Part shown: positions 1 to 13,100 of the stretch, in pieces
Layout: each line of letters starts with the position of its first letter
How positions within the stretch are numbered: position 1 is the first letter of the stretch
NCBI GenBank assembly: GCA_028023455.1
Contig: JAQFVV010000027.1
Location: forward strand, 10,971,845-11,035,844
Source of the DNA: Epiperipatus broadwayi
Taxonomy: Eukaryota; Onychophora; Udeonychophora; Euonychophora; Peripatidae
Direction: 5' to 3'
Length of the DNA stretch: 64,000 nucleotides
Position numbers and translations under genes: made by a program
Notes under the pieces: model-generated
Told to the model about the DNA's origin: nothing
Database searches by the model: none
What the model saw: the letters and a program-made list of their open reading frames with translations, nothing else

Positions 1-1017
1 AACATTTCCAAGCAAATACAACACAACTTCAGTTTTTTTCTTTTTAAATTATAGAAATGTATTCCTTATTTAAATTCTTTCTTCATTCTAAAACTGGTAA
101 GGAGTTTGATACAGTAATTTTTCCTCTAAAAACTTTTATAAATAGTATTTTTCAGACTTTTCCTTCATGTTATTTTTATTAGCATGACCAGAGGACCATT
201 AATACATTAAAAGGTTAAAAAAATTTTTTTAAAGGCATGCTAGCATGAATGATTTGGAACAAGTTATTGGAGCAAAATCGGTACTTGAGTATTAATCCTG
301 TAAACCGGTATTAGACATGTTGCACTTTTCACATTCATATCAATCCACTGATAACTTTGTAATCTTGTGATCTGACCAAAATAACATGTACATGGATCTT
401 GTACATGATATTTTCACAAGATTTACAAAGTATATGAAAAGGCAGAGCATGTCTAATACCATATTGCAGGACTAAAAATAACATGTTCACACACAAGTAA
501 AATTATATAATAAAAAAAAAAAAGTAAACATATGTATGATTTTGAGGAAGAAATGGGTGATTTAAAACTACATTTTAAACCAAAAATTTGTTATTTTAAA
601 ACTACATTTTCTCGGCCCCCGAAAATATATTAAATATGTATGGTTACTTTACACATGCACAAAACAATCACTGAATTATAATTTGTTTAATTATTTACAA
701 AAACACATAAAATATACACATATGCTACTTACCCTGTAATAAATAACAGGAAATAAGTTTTTTTTTAGTTTTTCAGGCATTTGATAAGCCTAATCAAGAT
801 AGTTTTAAATTATATATATATTTTAAACTATATACAAAGATTCCCATCAAATAATCATAAACAATCAACTTTAAATAGAGAATTTATTCGGAATTAACAT
901 ATATATATATACTAATAAAAAAGATAATTATGGCTTACTCAAACCACTGGTGTTATGCCATTTATAATTAGCAACAATCGATATTAATGCAAGTAAAATT
1001 TAGTTGACACAACTTAC
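1..1017 (-). other. UBR5 intron (partial) with a foldback repeat
   Basis: Intronic sequence downstream of the last exon. Apart from the foldback at 292-475 and short A/T and (TA)n runs it shows nothing recognisable. Confidence 0.7.
292..475. repeat. Foldback (inverted) repeat, MITE-like
   Basis: The outer arms contain GGTATTAGACATG (left) and CATGTCTAATACC (right). Inner arms ACTTTGTAATCTTGTGA and TCACAAGATTTACAAAGT also pair, as do TTAATCCTG and CAGGACTAA at the edges. Nearly the whole 184 bp can fold into one hairpin with small mismatches. There is no coding capacity. Flanking duplications were not resolved. Confidence 0.75.
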
Positions 1018-1155
1018 CTGCATCTGAACCAGCTGTAGCTGCTGTCAGAGCACTTCTTTGAGCTGCACTGGCATTGTCTTGGTTGCTATGGATACTATCA
1101 CTATCAGTTTCACTCTCTGCTAATAAGTCTAATTCCATATCACTTTCATTGCCAC
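1018..1155 (-). CDS. UBR5: UBR5 exon (seventh, last in window)
   Basis: Acceptor TTTTAG|GTGGC and donor GATGCAG|GTAAGT, a near-consensus donor. It encodes [40 protein letters not shown] and AGSDA. The MELDLLAE...SNQDNAS...TAATAGS pattern is a signature of UBR5. It ends one base into a codon, so the reading frame continues in an exon beyond the left edge of the window. The intron separating it from the preceding exon is 19 kb and crowded with transposons. Confidence 0.96.
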
Positions 1156-4100
1156 CTAAAATAAAATGTACTTTTTGAAAAAGTAAAAAAATACAACCAT
1201 AATTATTCAAAAATAAAATAAAATTTTAATTTCATTTTAAAATTATAAATAAAAATTTTATAAATAATAAACTTAAAAAAAAAAAAAGCTACATTCTAAT
1301 TTAAATAACAGTTCTATTGTTAGTATTATTCCATCCAAATATCAATCCTATAGGCACAGGAAATTCTAGGTAATGGTTTCAACATATCATTTGGGCTACT
1401 TTCAAATTATTAGTTAACTCTTCAAATTATTTAGCAATCACTTTTTATTTATATGGCATAAAAATTTTCAAAAACTCTGAAGGTTTAGAATGCAAGTCAA
1501 TTTACATTTATTTCTCTTGTTCTAGAGGCCTGATATATTAGCAATAATATATTTAGTGCCACTAATTAAAACCTAACTTCAATTATCTTTGGCATTTTGG
1601 TAAAAATTTCATGATTCTTGTAACTTACATTTAATCTGCATATAATAATACTAATTTCTTATTCATTTAACTCAAGAACCATTTTTGTAAGCTTACTTAA
1701 TCAAGACTCCAGGTAAGCAATGTTAATATAAACAAGATCACTTGAGAAAATAAATCTGACAATAGTCAAACTCATATAATTAGATAAACAAATTGGCTCA
1801 GAAATACAGATGAAAATTCCAGTAAAAATAGCATGAATTATCCGGTTATTTTTAGACATCTGTTCCTGAAACTCCCTACAAATTATTCTATTTTCAAATT
1901 ATCCTAATTATGCCTTCTTTATGATAATCTATGTCAATTATTTTATTCTGTTTACTTTTTTATTATCATTATTTATTTTAATTTAGCATATCATTCCTTC
2001 GTGAATTTTTCAATAAAACTTTTTAATATCTACACATTCTTAATAGATTACAGGGTTCTTGTTTATCACATCATTATTCAAGATAAATTTTCAAATCATA
2101 ATCATGTAAGCATAATATTTCAATGAAAAATTCCCTTCAGCTTCATAAAAGCCCACTAAATATAATTGCTTTACAATAAGCAAGATCTCAAAAAAAAAAA
2201 AAAATACACCAAGTGGTTTAAAATTATATCAGCCAAGTTTTATTAACATTAAAAATATAATAAAAATTAAAACTTTTAAAGATTTTAATATATTTATTGT
2301 CAACTAACACTGCTATTAAATTTAATTATAATATAAAAAAATTTAAATAAAAAATAAAAAATTATTAATCACAAATTATTAATTACAAGTGATTGCAACG
2401 AATTTAAATACAAGTTTCTATCTTTTCTTTTGCTCGAAGAAAAAATTTTAATGTATAATTAAGTGAGAATATAAATTTCAAATAATAAATTATTCTCTTT
2501 TCTTCTAGAAAATACATTATCTTCAGTCAAATGTTATTCATATCAAATGAAGTTTTCGTTTTTAACTTCCTAATAAGAATCTCTAAATAAGTTCTTATTT
2601 TATTAATCACAATCTAGAATAAGTTTTCTAATGTAAACTTTTTATTCATTGTTTTAAATACATTTATAAAGACAATATATTTCTTTATTAAAAAAAAAAA
2701 GTTCAAAGTAAAAAAGTGGGAATAAATTTCAAAAATAAAAAACCCTAAATAAATATTAAAACTATTCTCTTTGAAAATTTGATGCCCTTTCTTCACATTT
2801 TCCCCTAGAACCAATTAATTGTAATCAGACTATCTGTACCTTCATCTATCCAAATTTTTCACCTTCCTTTAAAATCTATCTCAAACTTCACTTAGGAATT
2901 TTTTTCTTTATTCAAATTAAGTAGTAAGAATGGACATACAGGTTGAAATTATGCTCAGTGTACAAATAGTCATAGTATGTAAACAGGTGATCAGGCCTCT
3001 AAAAATATAGAATAATTGTATCATTGATAATCTAGCATAGTTATTAATTCTAATATAAAAAAAAAAAAATACTAAATCAGAGTTTAAATATATTTATTGG
3101 ATTATTAGCCTCAAGTATACTTTCGATGCTTTTGCGTCACGTTCATGTTTGTGATGTGAAAGTGTCGAAAGTATACTTGGGGCGAATAATCCAATAAACA
3201 TATTTAAACTCTGATTTAATATTTCTTTTTATATTACTATTAATAACAGTAATAATTTAACAAAAAATATAAAACTTCAACAATTACAATGAATTAAAAA
3301 AAAAAAAATCTTTCACAAGAATTTTTACTAATTTCTCATAACATTTGACAATGATTACACAAATATTATTATTTCCAAGTAGAGTTTTAAAAAAGTAAAC
3401 TTGCTATAAGTAATCTACTTGGCTTTACTCCATTATGAAAATGATCAATCTAAATGTAGTAGAGTAAATAACTTATCAGAATTTACTAAAGAAGACAACC
3501 ACTATTTATTCATAATCAGAAAGAAAAAAAAAACTTTGTGAGATAGTAATAAAATAAAGTCCTCAGATTGAATGGCATAAAATAATATCACTCATTGGGG
3601 ATTTTATTTCAATATAACCACATTGTAGCCTAATAAAAATAGTTTCATTTTATATTCATTTAATTTTGAGGAAATTAATAATAAAAAATCTGGATTTAGC
3701 GACTGTCATGTTTACAAATTAAATGTAACACAAAAGAGATAGACTGAAAAATGCAGAATAGTTTCATTTTTGATTACTTTAAAAAAACTTCCCAAAAAAA
3801 ACTGTACAAGTTCTATAAAATGTTTACATATTGTTGGATTATGGACTATATCATCTGTGGTCACTTATTTACTTAATTATTTTACAGATTATAATTTTAT
3901 TCTTCACGTATAGTGTGATAAACAGAGTAGCTAAAATTCAAAAAACATTAATCACAAAAACTATAACTATTCAGTTCCAATGTCAACATGAACCTGGTAC
4001 ATGGTATCGAAAGCACTTGGCAAATAGTTTTTTGTGATTAATGTTTTTTGAATTTTAGCTACTCTGTTTATCATACTTTATACGTGAAGAATAATTTTCA

Positions 4101-7100
4101 TTATCTGACAGAGTTTGTGTATTATTTATAGATTATAATTTTGTTTCTTTCTTCATTTTATTTTTTCTTATTTTTTGAATCAGTTTCATTTTAATTATTT
4201 TGATAAATCACATTTGTATTGTTTTAACAGTATATTAATTTAGAGAGGGGAGTCATAAATATTGATAATTTTTTAAAAATCATTTTCATTGGATTTTTTT
4301 TATTGCTAGTCTCAAAGATTACTCAACAAGTTTTTGAAAAAGAATGTGCAGTAAGGATCCTTGAGTTTTTAATAAAGTTCTCTTTTGTTCATTTAATGCA
4401 CTACAGAAATTTGATTATAATAAAAAACGAATGTCACTTTTAAGCCAAAAAACTAATTATCATGTTTATTCTAAATTTTGTTGAAAGAAAAAGTTAATAT
4501 AAATTTATTTATCTGAAAGACTTTTTCAAATGAATAAATTTCTTTTTTTACTGAATGTGTTTCAATAATAAAAAACTGATTATAACACTTTACATAATGT
4601 TGTATCAATTATATTATACATAGTGTAATTAACTTGATTTGGAAATACTTTTCCCCATAATCATCTGGATTATTTGGTTTAATTCATATTTTATCTGAAA
4701 ATTAATTTGCACATAATTATAAATTATTTTACAACAGCAAAAATTGATTGTGATCACTATAATTTTCAATTATAACAGCAATTTTTGCTTTGCCATACAT
4801 TTTAGCATTTAAACAATGAAACTAGTAATAATTTAAGGTAGCAAGCAATGACAAACTATCACCAAAGCCAATCAAGAGTTATTATGATGTGATATATTAC
4901 CAAGTAACCGATCTACCTTCGAGCTAAGAGATCTTACATATGTACACCTGGGTCTCTTTTTACGCGGATTTATTTAACACGATTTTGAAGTTACACGATT
5001 CATGTTTCTTCAGAAGTCGAATTCCGATAATGCGCTATTACTTTAAATAATAAATTTCGAAAACTTACGTCATATTGAAAATAATAGCACATTATTGGAA
5101 TTCGACTTTCATCTTAGTAATTTCAATATTTTCAGTGCTTTATAATAGTAAGATTTTATGCAATAATGAAATTAAAATCATGATTTCCACATTTTATGTA
5201 TACACACATTAAATTTTACAAGATTATAATGTAAATTTGTTCAAACATTGTGCGTGTTAATTTTGAATTTTAAATCACATTCTGTTTTTGCTTTTTAAAA
5301 AAGAACGTAATCAATTATTAATCATTTAGTGTCCGCAAGTTTATTTTTAAAAGGCGAATAATAGCAGTGAAACGAAATTTGATTTTTAAACGGAATTGAA
5401 AATTAAAAAATTAAAAACAAAAATAAGTTTAGATACAGAAGAAAATGTAGAAAAAGATAACGAAACAGAGGTGGAACCTGTTCCTTTCACTGCAAAAATG
5501 ATTGGAGAAGGTCTTCAACTTTCTAATCAGTTGGCAAATTATTTTCTTATAAATGACACTAATCACGAACGTGCTCTTAAATTCCAACGAGAGCTAAATG
5601 GTTGTATGTCTGGATATCACGTTCATAAACAATTAATAAAATCATCATCTCAAAGACTAATTACTAATTACGTTGTCACCAGAAAACCATTAACATAACA
5701 TGAGAGTGAAATTGGCGCTAGTTATATTTCCTCTTGTGAAGAATATGATTTTTTACCAATTTGCAATAGAACCTGTTTATCGGCAAATAGCGATAATAAT
5801 TAAAACATTTATAAAAAAATGTATGCATAAAAACACATATTGTTTTGAATAAAATTAAATATTATAGTTAAAAAATAGTTAAAAAAGTTTGTCTTATATC
5901 AATTTTTTTAAAATTTGTAATTTTTTTATTAGTCATATTTTATTTCCTTATTTTTTTTTTGCGCGAATTTTAAAGTAATTTTACGTTGGTGCTTTACTCT
6001 TAAGCGATTTTTGAAAAATCGCAGTCCGTATCCCCCCTTTTTCAAGGTAAGTTACATCTATTTTTGCGCGATTTCGTTTGCGCGTGTTTTCTGAGGAACC
6101 TATCTATCGTGTAAAACGAGACCCAAGTGTATGTTGGTTTAGTAGTTAACATTTGCTTTAACATATTAGTTTATGTCTGTGTTTCAGGCACGCAGAGAAG
6201 CCAATGGAGCGTAATGAGAAACTAATGCATTCATATGACCCATTGTCCATTTCAGGGATAAACAAATTTTCTAAATTTGTATATCTCTGAAATGGTAGTT
6301 TCAAAATGACCATAGATCTTAAATTTTTCTTTTTTGCAAATTTTTTTTGTAAAAGCTACTTTAAAAAAAAAAAAAAAATTATAGAAAAAAGAAACCTTGT
6401 AGAATTCATGTACAGAAATTTTAAAAAAGAACTGACAGATAAAATTCAGGTTAAGTATTGATATAAATAATTATATTTTTTTAATAATTTATATTATAGG
6501 AAATTATCTTGATAAATTATTTTGAAGCATATAAAAGTAAAATTACTTATTATATGTATAAAAAAAAAAAAATTATAAGTTTGTCAACTGTTCATGAGTT
6601 TATGCATATAATCAATAAACTAATTAAAAATTACCCCAAATTCACAACTAAACAATAAACTCTAAAATACAACCCATGGTTTCACTGTTACAAGCAGACT
6701 TCTCAAATCTAAAGGCTAAACCATACAAATTTATATTAAATATTACCCAGAATTCACACTTATAATACACACACTCTTAATATTAAAAGAACAAAATTTT
6801 AGCAAGTTAATTGCTTCAGAAGCATAAATTTCTAACCCTACATTTATGTATTTTTATTCTTTCATTTAAACTCAAATTACTCTGACCTATATATATCTTC
6901 TTACAAAAACAAGTAATAATGTACACTATTCCAAGAAGTCTTTCTATCAAAAATTTCCTTTGTATTATTTAAATAGTTTGCTCTGAAACAAACGACACCA
7001 AACGTAAAGTTAGGGAAGCTTATTTCATTGCGGCTGACCCATTGGCAATCAACAGAAGAGAGGCCTGCTATTCCCTATCTCGTAAATGGTCCACATAACA

Positions 7101-10100
7101 TCTGCACATAAATTTGCATAATATTACAATTATTAACAGAATAACTCGCCATGAATATGGGACTGTAAACTGTCCCGAAAGCTCTTGGCAGTAAAATTTT
7201 AATAATTTCACTGATAATTTATTAATAGCTTCATTATCTGTGCGCAGAGCATATATATATATATTAATTTGTATTATTTAATAAATTATTCAAAGTAATA
7301 CCCCCTTTCCAAGCAATTTTCCTATTTCCAAACAAATTTTTAATTTTTACTTGCAATTCTATAAGAAAACAATTTAAAAGGCAAAGAAATAAAATCATAT
7401 TTTTCTTTATCCTTCACATTATTACAATTATTACCACCACCATAATTACTATTGAATAAAATAATTAACACATTTATCAGAATAGCCAACACTCAAATAA
7501 TCTTTATAAAATTGACTTTTTGAAACAGCTACCTCATTAGAAATTATTTAATCTGATTTCTATAGCAATAATTTTTTCTAGGAGCTACCATTATGAAATA
7601 GATTGATAGCTATCAGGTTTAATTACAGATCTTAAATCCTTACCTCTTAACATAGTAACTACATACCAAACAATTCTTTATATTTCTTATCATCAATAAG
7701 TCTAAAAATTTTAATCTAACAAAATCTAACCCCTTACCTCCTCTTTCTACAACATAATTTATAGAAAGATCAAAACAAGAAAGTTTGTTTTGAACTTTCT
7801 ATAAAATATGCTGTAGAATGAGAGAGTTAGACTTTGTTAAATTAAAATTATTGGTGATAACAAATGTAAAGAATAATTGTTTGGTATGTAGTCCCTTTTT
7901 AAGAGTAAGGATTTAACTATCAATATGTAACTCATAAGGTAGCTGCTTTAAGACATTATAATCAGAGATTAAATAATTTTAATGAGGTAGATATGTTTCA
8001 AAAAGGTTAATTTTATAAAGATTATTTGAATGTTGGCTATTGTAATAAATTTGTTAAAAGTATTTTATTTAATAGTAATTATAGTGGTGATAATAAATGT
8101 AACAATGTGAAGGATAAAGAAAAATATGATTTTATTTCTTTGTCTTTTAAATTGTCTTCTTATAGAATTGCAAGTAAAAATAAAAATTTGTCTTGCATTG
8201 GTGGTCGAGAGGTCAGCGCGACTACCTTGCACTTGCAAGCAAGTTGCCCGGGTTGCGGGTTTGCGTCCCAGCCGGTGCTACGACACTTTAAAAAAAATTT
8301 GTTTAGAAATAGGAAAATTGCTAGGAAAAGGGGTATTACTTTGAATAATTAATTAAACAATACAAACGAAATTTTTGAAAGAAAGACTTTCTGGAGAAGT
8401 GTATATTATCCCTTGTTTTTGAAAAAAGGTATATATGAGTCAGAGTAGTTTGAGTTTAAATGAAAGAATAAAAGTATTTAAATGTAAGGTTAGAAATAAA
8501 TATCTCAGTTCTGCTTTATATATATATCTATGAAAGAGATACAGGTCACACTTAGTTTTGATGAGACTAAGGTTGTTTCCTGTGAAAGAAATGAAATTCA
8601 AAGAAGAATTAAAGAATCTTTATTATTAAAAATTCATGATCCTGAAGCACTTAACAACTTTAAAATTTCTTTTAATATTAAGGGTGTGTGGCAAATAAGA
8701 GGAATTGTGGGTAATATGTAGTATAAATTTGCTATGTTTTAGTCCTGTAAACCAGAGAAGTTTGCTTATAACAGTGAAATCATTGGATGTGTTTAAAAGT
8801 TTATTTCTTTGGCTAGTCTGGTTTAGTTATGAATTTGAGGTACAATTTTTAGTTTGTTTATATGAAATAGTATATTCCCTTGGAATATATTTCATTGTAT
8901 GTAGATTAAATAAATGTATAGGAAATTTTTTTTATTAATTTAACAGTGTGATGTCATTGATATTTTAAAAAATATTAAATTATTATTATTATTTAAAGGC
9001 ATTATATATTCTTTTCCTAAATAAAAATTGATTTTACTAAAATATAATTTAAAATGAAATTCATTGGTTAATTAATTTAAGAATATTAATTGAAAAAATT
9101 AATAATTATTTATTCAAATATACTTTTAAATTAATTGTAATTTATTTACTGTTCTACTGACAAATAGCCAAAAATGATTTTTTAACAAAAAAAACTGTTT
9201 TGATAACATGAACAGCTTTATCAGCTGTTCAATTTAAAAGAAAAACATAGTGAATTTAAAAGGAAAACATTGGATTTTGAACTCTCAAAATGAACTTGTG
9301 AATAAAGTTTTTATCCCAAAAATTTGGGAACCAAGCCTCAAATGGATAATCTATTTCTTCATATTTTCATCCATCGTACAAAAGATTACTTAAGAATCAG
9401 CAACTGTTGCAAAAATCATGATTTATCTACATCAATTTAGGCCTATCTTGTGTATTTCATATGGAGCACCATTACAATGAGAGATAGTTTACCACATTTT
9501 AAATTTGAACAACATTTAACATTTTCTACTGGTAAATCTTTATTAAATATTTTTTTAATTTAAAACAAGTTGTTTTTCACATAAACTTTATGCAATATTA
9601 TTTATAAATTGTCAATTCTTAAATATTTTATCTATCACTATGTGTGCAATTATCAAAGCTATTTGCAAATATTATTTTCAAAATGTTTTAAATATAATGT
9701 TCAAAAATAATACATGTAATAATTGATTATTTAATGATATATATAATTTTAAATAATGATTGTATAAATAGTAATAAATATTTGGTTTTATATGGGATTT
9801 GATTAATACTGTATATATTGGCAACTGAGATAGTGATGCGTTTAGCATGATGGTTCCAGCCATAAATTCCCTATGGTTTCATTTTATAATAAGTTTTTTG
9901 TAGTGAATACTTTCTTAAGCGTGGGTAATGTTTATATATTTATAAATAATGTGGGTATAATGATGAATTAATATTTAAATATTTTATATATAAAGTTTTA
10001 AGAATAGTTGTTTCTATGCCATTATTTAGAATATTATAGAAGATATATATACAAAACAAACCACATGCAAACTTCTTTATAAATCTTGATTTATTATATA

Positions 10101-13100
10101 AACTATTATAAAATACAAAAAAATACTCCGTTTCAACTATATCTTTATCAAGAAATGTATTTTTTGTACTTTATAATAGTTCATATAATAAATCAAGGTT
10201 TATAAACAAGTTTATATGTGGTCTTGTTTTGTGTATATATATTGAAATTAATGGGCCATTTTTAAAATGGAAGACTGTTTGTTTGTTATTGATTTAATTT
10301 ATTTATAATAGTTAAGCTTATATATAACAGGCATTTTACCCATTGCTTAGTTTTATAGCCCTCAGTATATAGATTACTGTGTTACTAGGTATTGAACAAG
10401 GATAGCTTGGTTTATTTTGGCAATGTCTCAGATTGTTAGTCATACATACATTTATTGATTTTGATATATTAATTTAGATATTGGTAACTATTACAATGAC
10501 TTTTTTTTTTTTTAATAAATTATTTTGTTCAATAATAACTTTTTTTGTTTCTTTTATTATTGACTATTAACTGAATTATAAAATATAAAATGTTGATATG
10601 CCAAATTAATAAGTGTCCAAATATTTCTCATGCTGGATAACTTTGTTATAAATTTCAAGTTTATTAATTAGAAGAGTTTCATTTTATAATGTATAGCTTC
10701 CCAATCTTTTTGTGCAAGTGTGACTTTACTAATAAATGTATATTTAACACTAATAAATTACAATTTAATATAGGAAAGAAATCTAGATTTATTATGTAAT
10801 AGCACCTTCTAGTGAAGTTACATATGGAACTATATATCCATTACAATCTATATAAATTAAATATTTACAAGACTTTTATAAATTTGGTTAATAATTGATT
10901 AATTAAAAATAAATGGAAAATTATATAAATTGACATATATATAATTATAAAAAATACATGTAATTTATTTTGTTACATTGTTATGATATAGTCAATTATT
11001 TTGTAATTACTGGATTTATATATGCAGGTTTTGATTATTTTTTTTAATGCATTATATTGTTATTCTTTGTTTTAATTTCATTATCGAACACTAGATGGTT
11101 TTATGTCTGAAATAGTTCGTTAACGTAATAGATTATTAACATTTGCAAAAGGCACCAAATCAGGTGCTGAAAAGGGCTTTTATGTATATTAAAAAAATTA
11201 ATATTTAGCTGTTGTAAAAAATGTATTATTTTCTGATTATTATTCCATGTATTTTTATTATAAATAAAAATATCCATGTAAATAGAAATGATCTTTAACC
11301 TTTGATGTTACCACGAAATTATCAATTATTATTAATTGACAATTACTGCAGCCAAACCAGTTTTTTCTTTAAACCTATAATAGCACTTTTGTTTGAGTTT
11401 TTTTATTAAAATGAGTCCTCTTTTACTTCAAATCCAAGTTCTTATATGGATTTAAATCCCAAAAGTTATTTTTTATAGATGTAGGAATGTGAAAAAATAG
11501 CAACTTTTTGACATTCTGCAAATAATATTTTAAGCTTCTCCAGAGTTGTATACATTGAACCAAATATTTCCATGAATTATTATTATAAATAAAAAATAGA
11601 AAGGAGGAAGTAATATCCATGTAAATAAAAATGACCTTTAACCTTTGATGTTACCAAAAAATTATCAACTACTACTGATTGATAATTCCTGAGGCCAAAC
11701 TAGTTTTTCCTTTAAACCTATAATAGCTCTTTATTATAGGTTTATTATTACAGAACTATTATATATAGGTTATTATACCATTAGAATCCAGTCAACAATT
11801 AGATAATCCCAATTTCTATAACAATCACTAATTTCAATCTGTTATCAAGGCAATTTCCTTTTTAACAATAAAGGTGAAATTTCACCTTTATTTATAGTCC
11901 AATATATTTATATAGACATTAAAGATTGCAACTTGACCACAGGGATTGTGAAATTATTAATACAAAAAAGTTCAAATAAACATTCTTAAATAGATAAATA
12001 TAACCTAGTCCAAATGCTCGACTAATAAATAGTCAATTATAACATTAAAAACTGCAATTATAATTTTCAAATTGCACCCAAAGTATCAATTGACTGGTCA
12101 CGACGGGTTATTTTTTAGAATTTTGACCAGAGAATATAAATCTATATAGTGTGCAATTACTGAAGGCTGTACACATGTGTAATATATCGTCTCCATCACA
12201 GTCTTGGCTTTCTAATGGTGTTTTGGGTTTTTTTTATCAGATGAAAATTGTACTTTTTTATTAATGTTTTAGTAAAAGGAGTTTTTCACATTTTTTTTTT
12301 TGTTCCATTTTATAAACATCACAGAAAAAAATCAACGGTAATTTATTACTTCCAGAAAAACAATTATAAATCTGGATGCATATATATATGTAAATCCGAG
12401 GGCTTATAAACTAAAACAAATGTAGTTTTTAAAAAAATGTTAATGCAATACTTTTTATTAGCTGTAATTATATAATATTTTTTATATTTTTTTTTTATAT
12501 AGATAATTTATAATGCAACAAAACATTGATTTGTTTCAGTGTTGTTGAATAAGAAACCCATTTTATATATACGTAATTCCTTGGCTTTAGACATTAATTA
12601 ACTGCCAATAAGAAAAGTTGTAAGTAAATAATATTTTTTTAATACTCTAAAATAAGTTTCTTTTATGTTTCAATATTGTAACCATATATTTTAGTAGAAA
12701 ATATATTAATTGATGTAACTTATATAAAAATTTCTCTTTCTTCTCTTGGTGATTTGGTTGGCTTGATTCGCACTTGAACAGATTACTTTCTGATATTATT
12801 TTAATAATTTAAATTTGCTTTATTCCATATGCTAACTGATATCAAAACGTTTAACTTTTTAAAAATTTGACAACACATAAAAATTTGGTAAAATGTTATT
12901 AAAAATAATATTTTATTTTCATTTATTTAAAGTAATCTTGAATTATTATTTCTATTGAATTAAAGTAAAACCATTTGTTCAATTAAATAAATTATTAAAA
13001 ATAAATACACTAATGCGATGCGTCTCAATGTAATAAAGAAAGGGCATTTCTAGAGTTCGTCTGTTAGTTTGTCTTTTGGTGGGAAGAAGAACAGAAATGG

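Larger units (their letters stand above)
4945..6129 (+). mobile_element. Tigger/pogo-type DNA transposon remnant
   Basis: Terminal inverted repeats CACCTGGGTCTCTTTTTACG (left) and the complement of the right end, CACTTGGGTCTCGTTTTACA, agree at 17 of 20 positions. Both ends are flanked by TA (4943-4944 and 6130-6131), the target of the Tc1/mariner-pogo superfamily. The right end has the GGAACCTATC...GTAAAACGAG layout common in Tigger elements. The element is 1185 bp, too short for a full transposase. It holds only the C-terminal coding remnant at 5396-5698 and an internal hairpin at 5013-5110, so it is an internally deleted, non-autonomous copy. Confidence 0.85.
6590..8870. mobile_element. Penelope-like element, head-to-head inverted dimer
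   Basis: A palindrome of about 2.3 kb centred near 7782, with a spacer of only about 6 bp (GAAAGT at 7779-7784). The right arm reads forward as a decayed Penelope-like element: a C-terminal RT-adjacent stretch followed by a GIY-YIG-type endonuclease with [25 protein letters not shown] and [10 protein letters not shown]. The left arm is the same element on the minus strand. Both 3' ends point outward and the 5' parts are truncated at the centre. The arms differ by substitutions, by a deletion of about 130 bp in the left arm (opposite about 8500-8635) and by two private insertions (6973-7267 and 8191-8292), so the duplication is old and real. Confidence 0.8.

Noticed and set aside
8195-8278. 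Functional tRNA gene
   Set aside because: The anticodon loop has 8 nt, the T arm is mismatched, the B box is degenerate, and a target-site duplication shows retroposition.
8026-8352. A 108-codon plus-strand frame as an intact gene
   Set aside because: It is a composite of a Penelope-like remnant and an inserted SINE; the opposite palindrome arm lacks the middle part.
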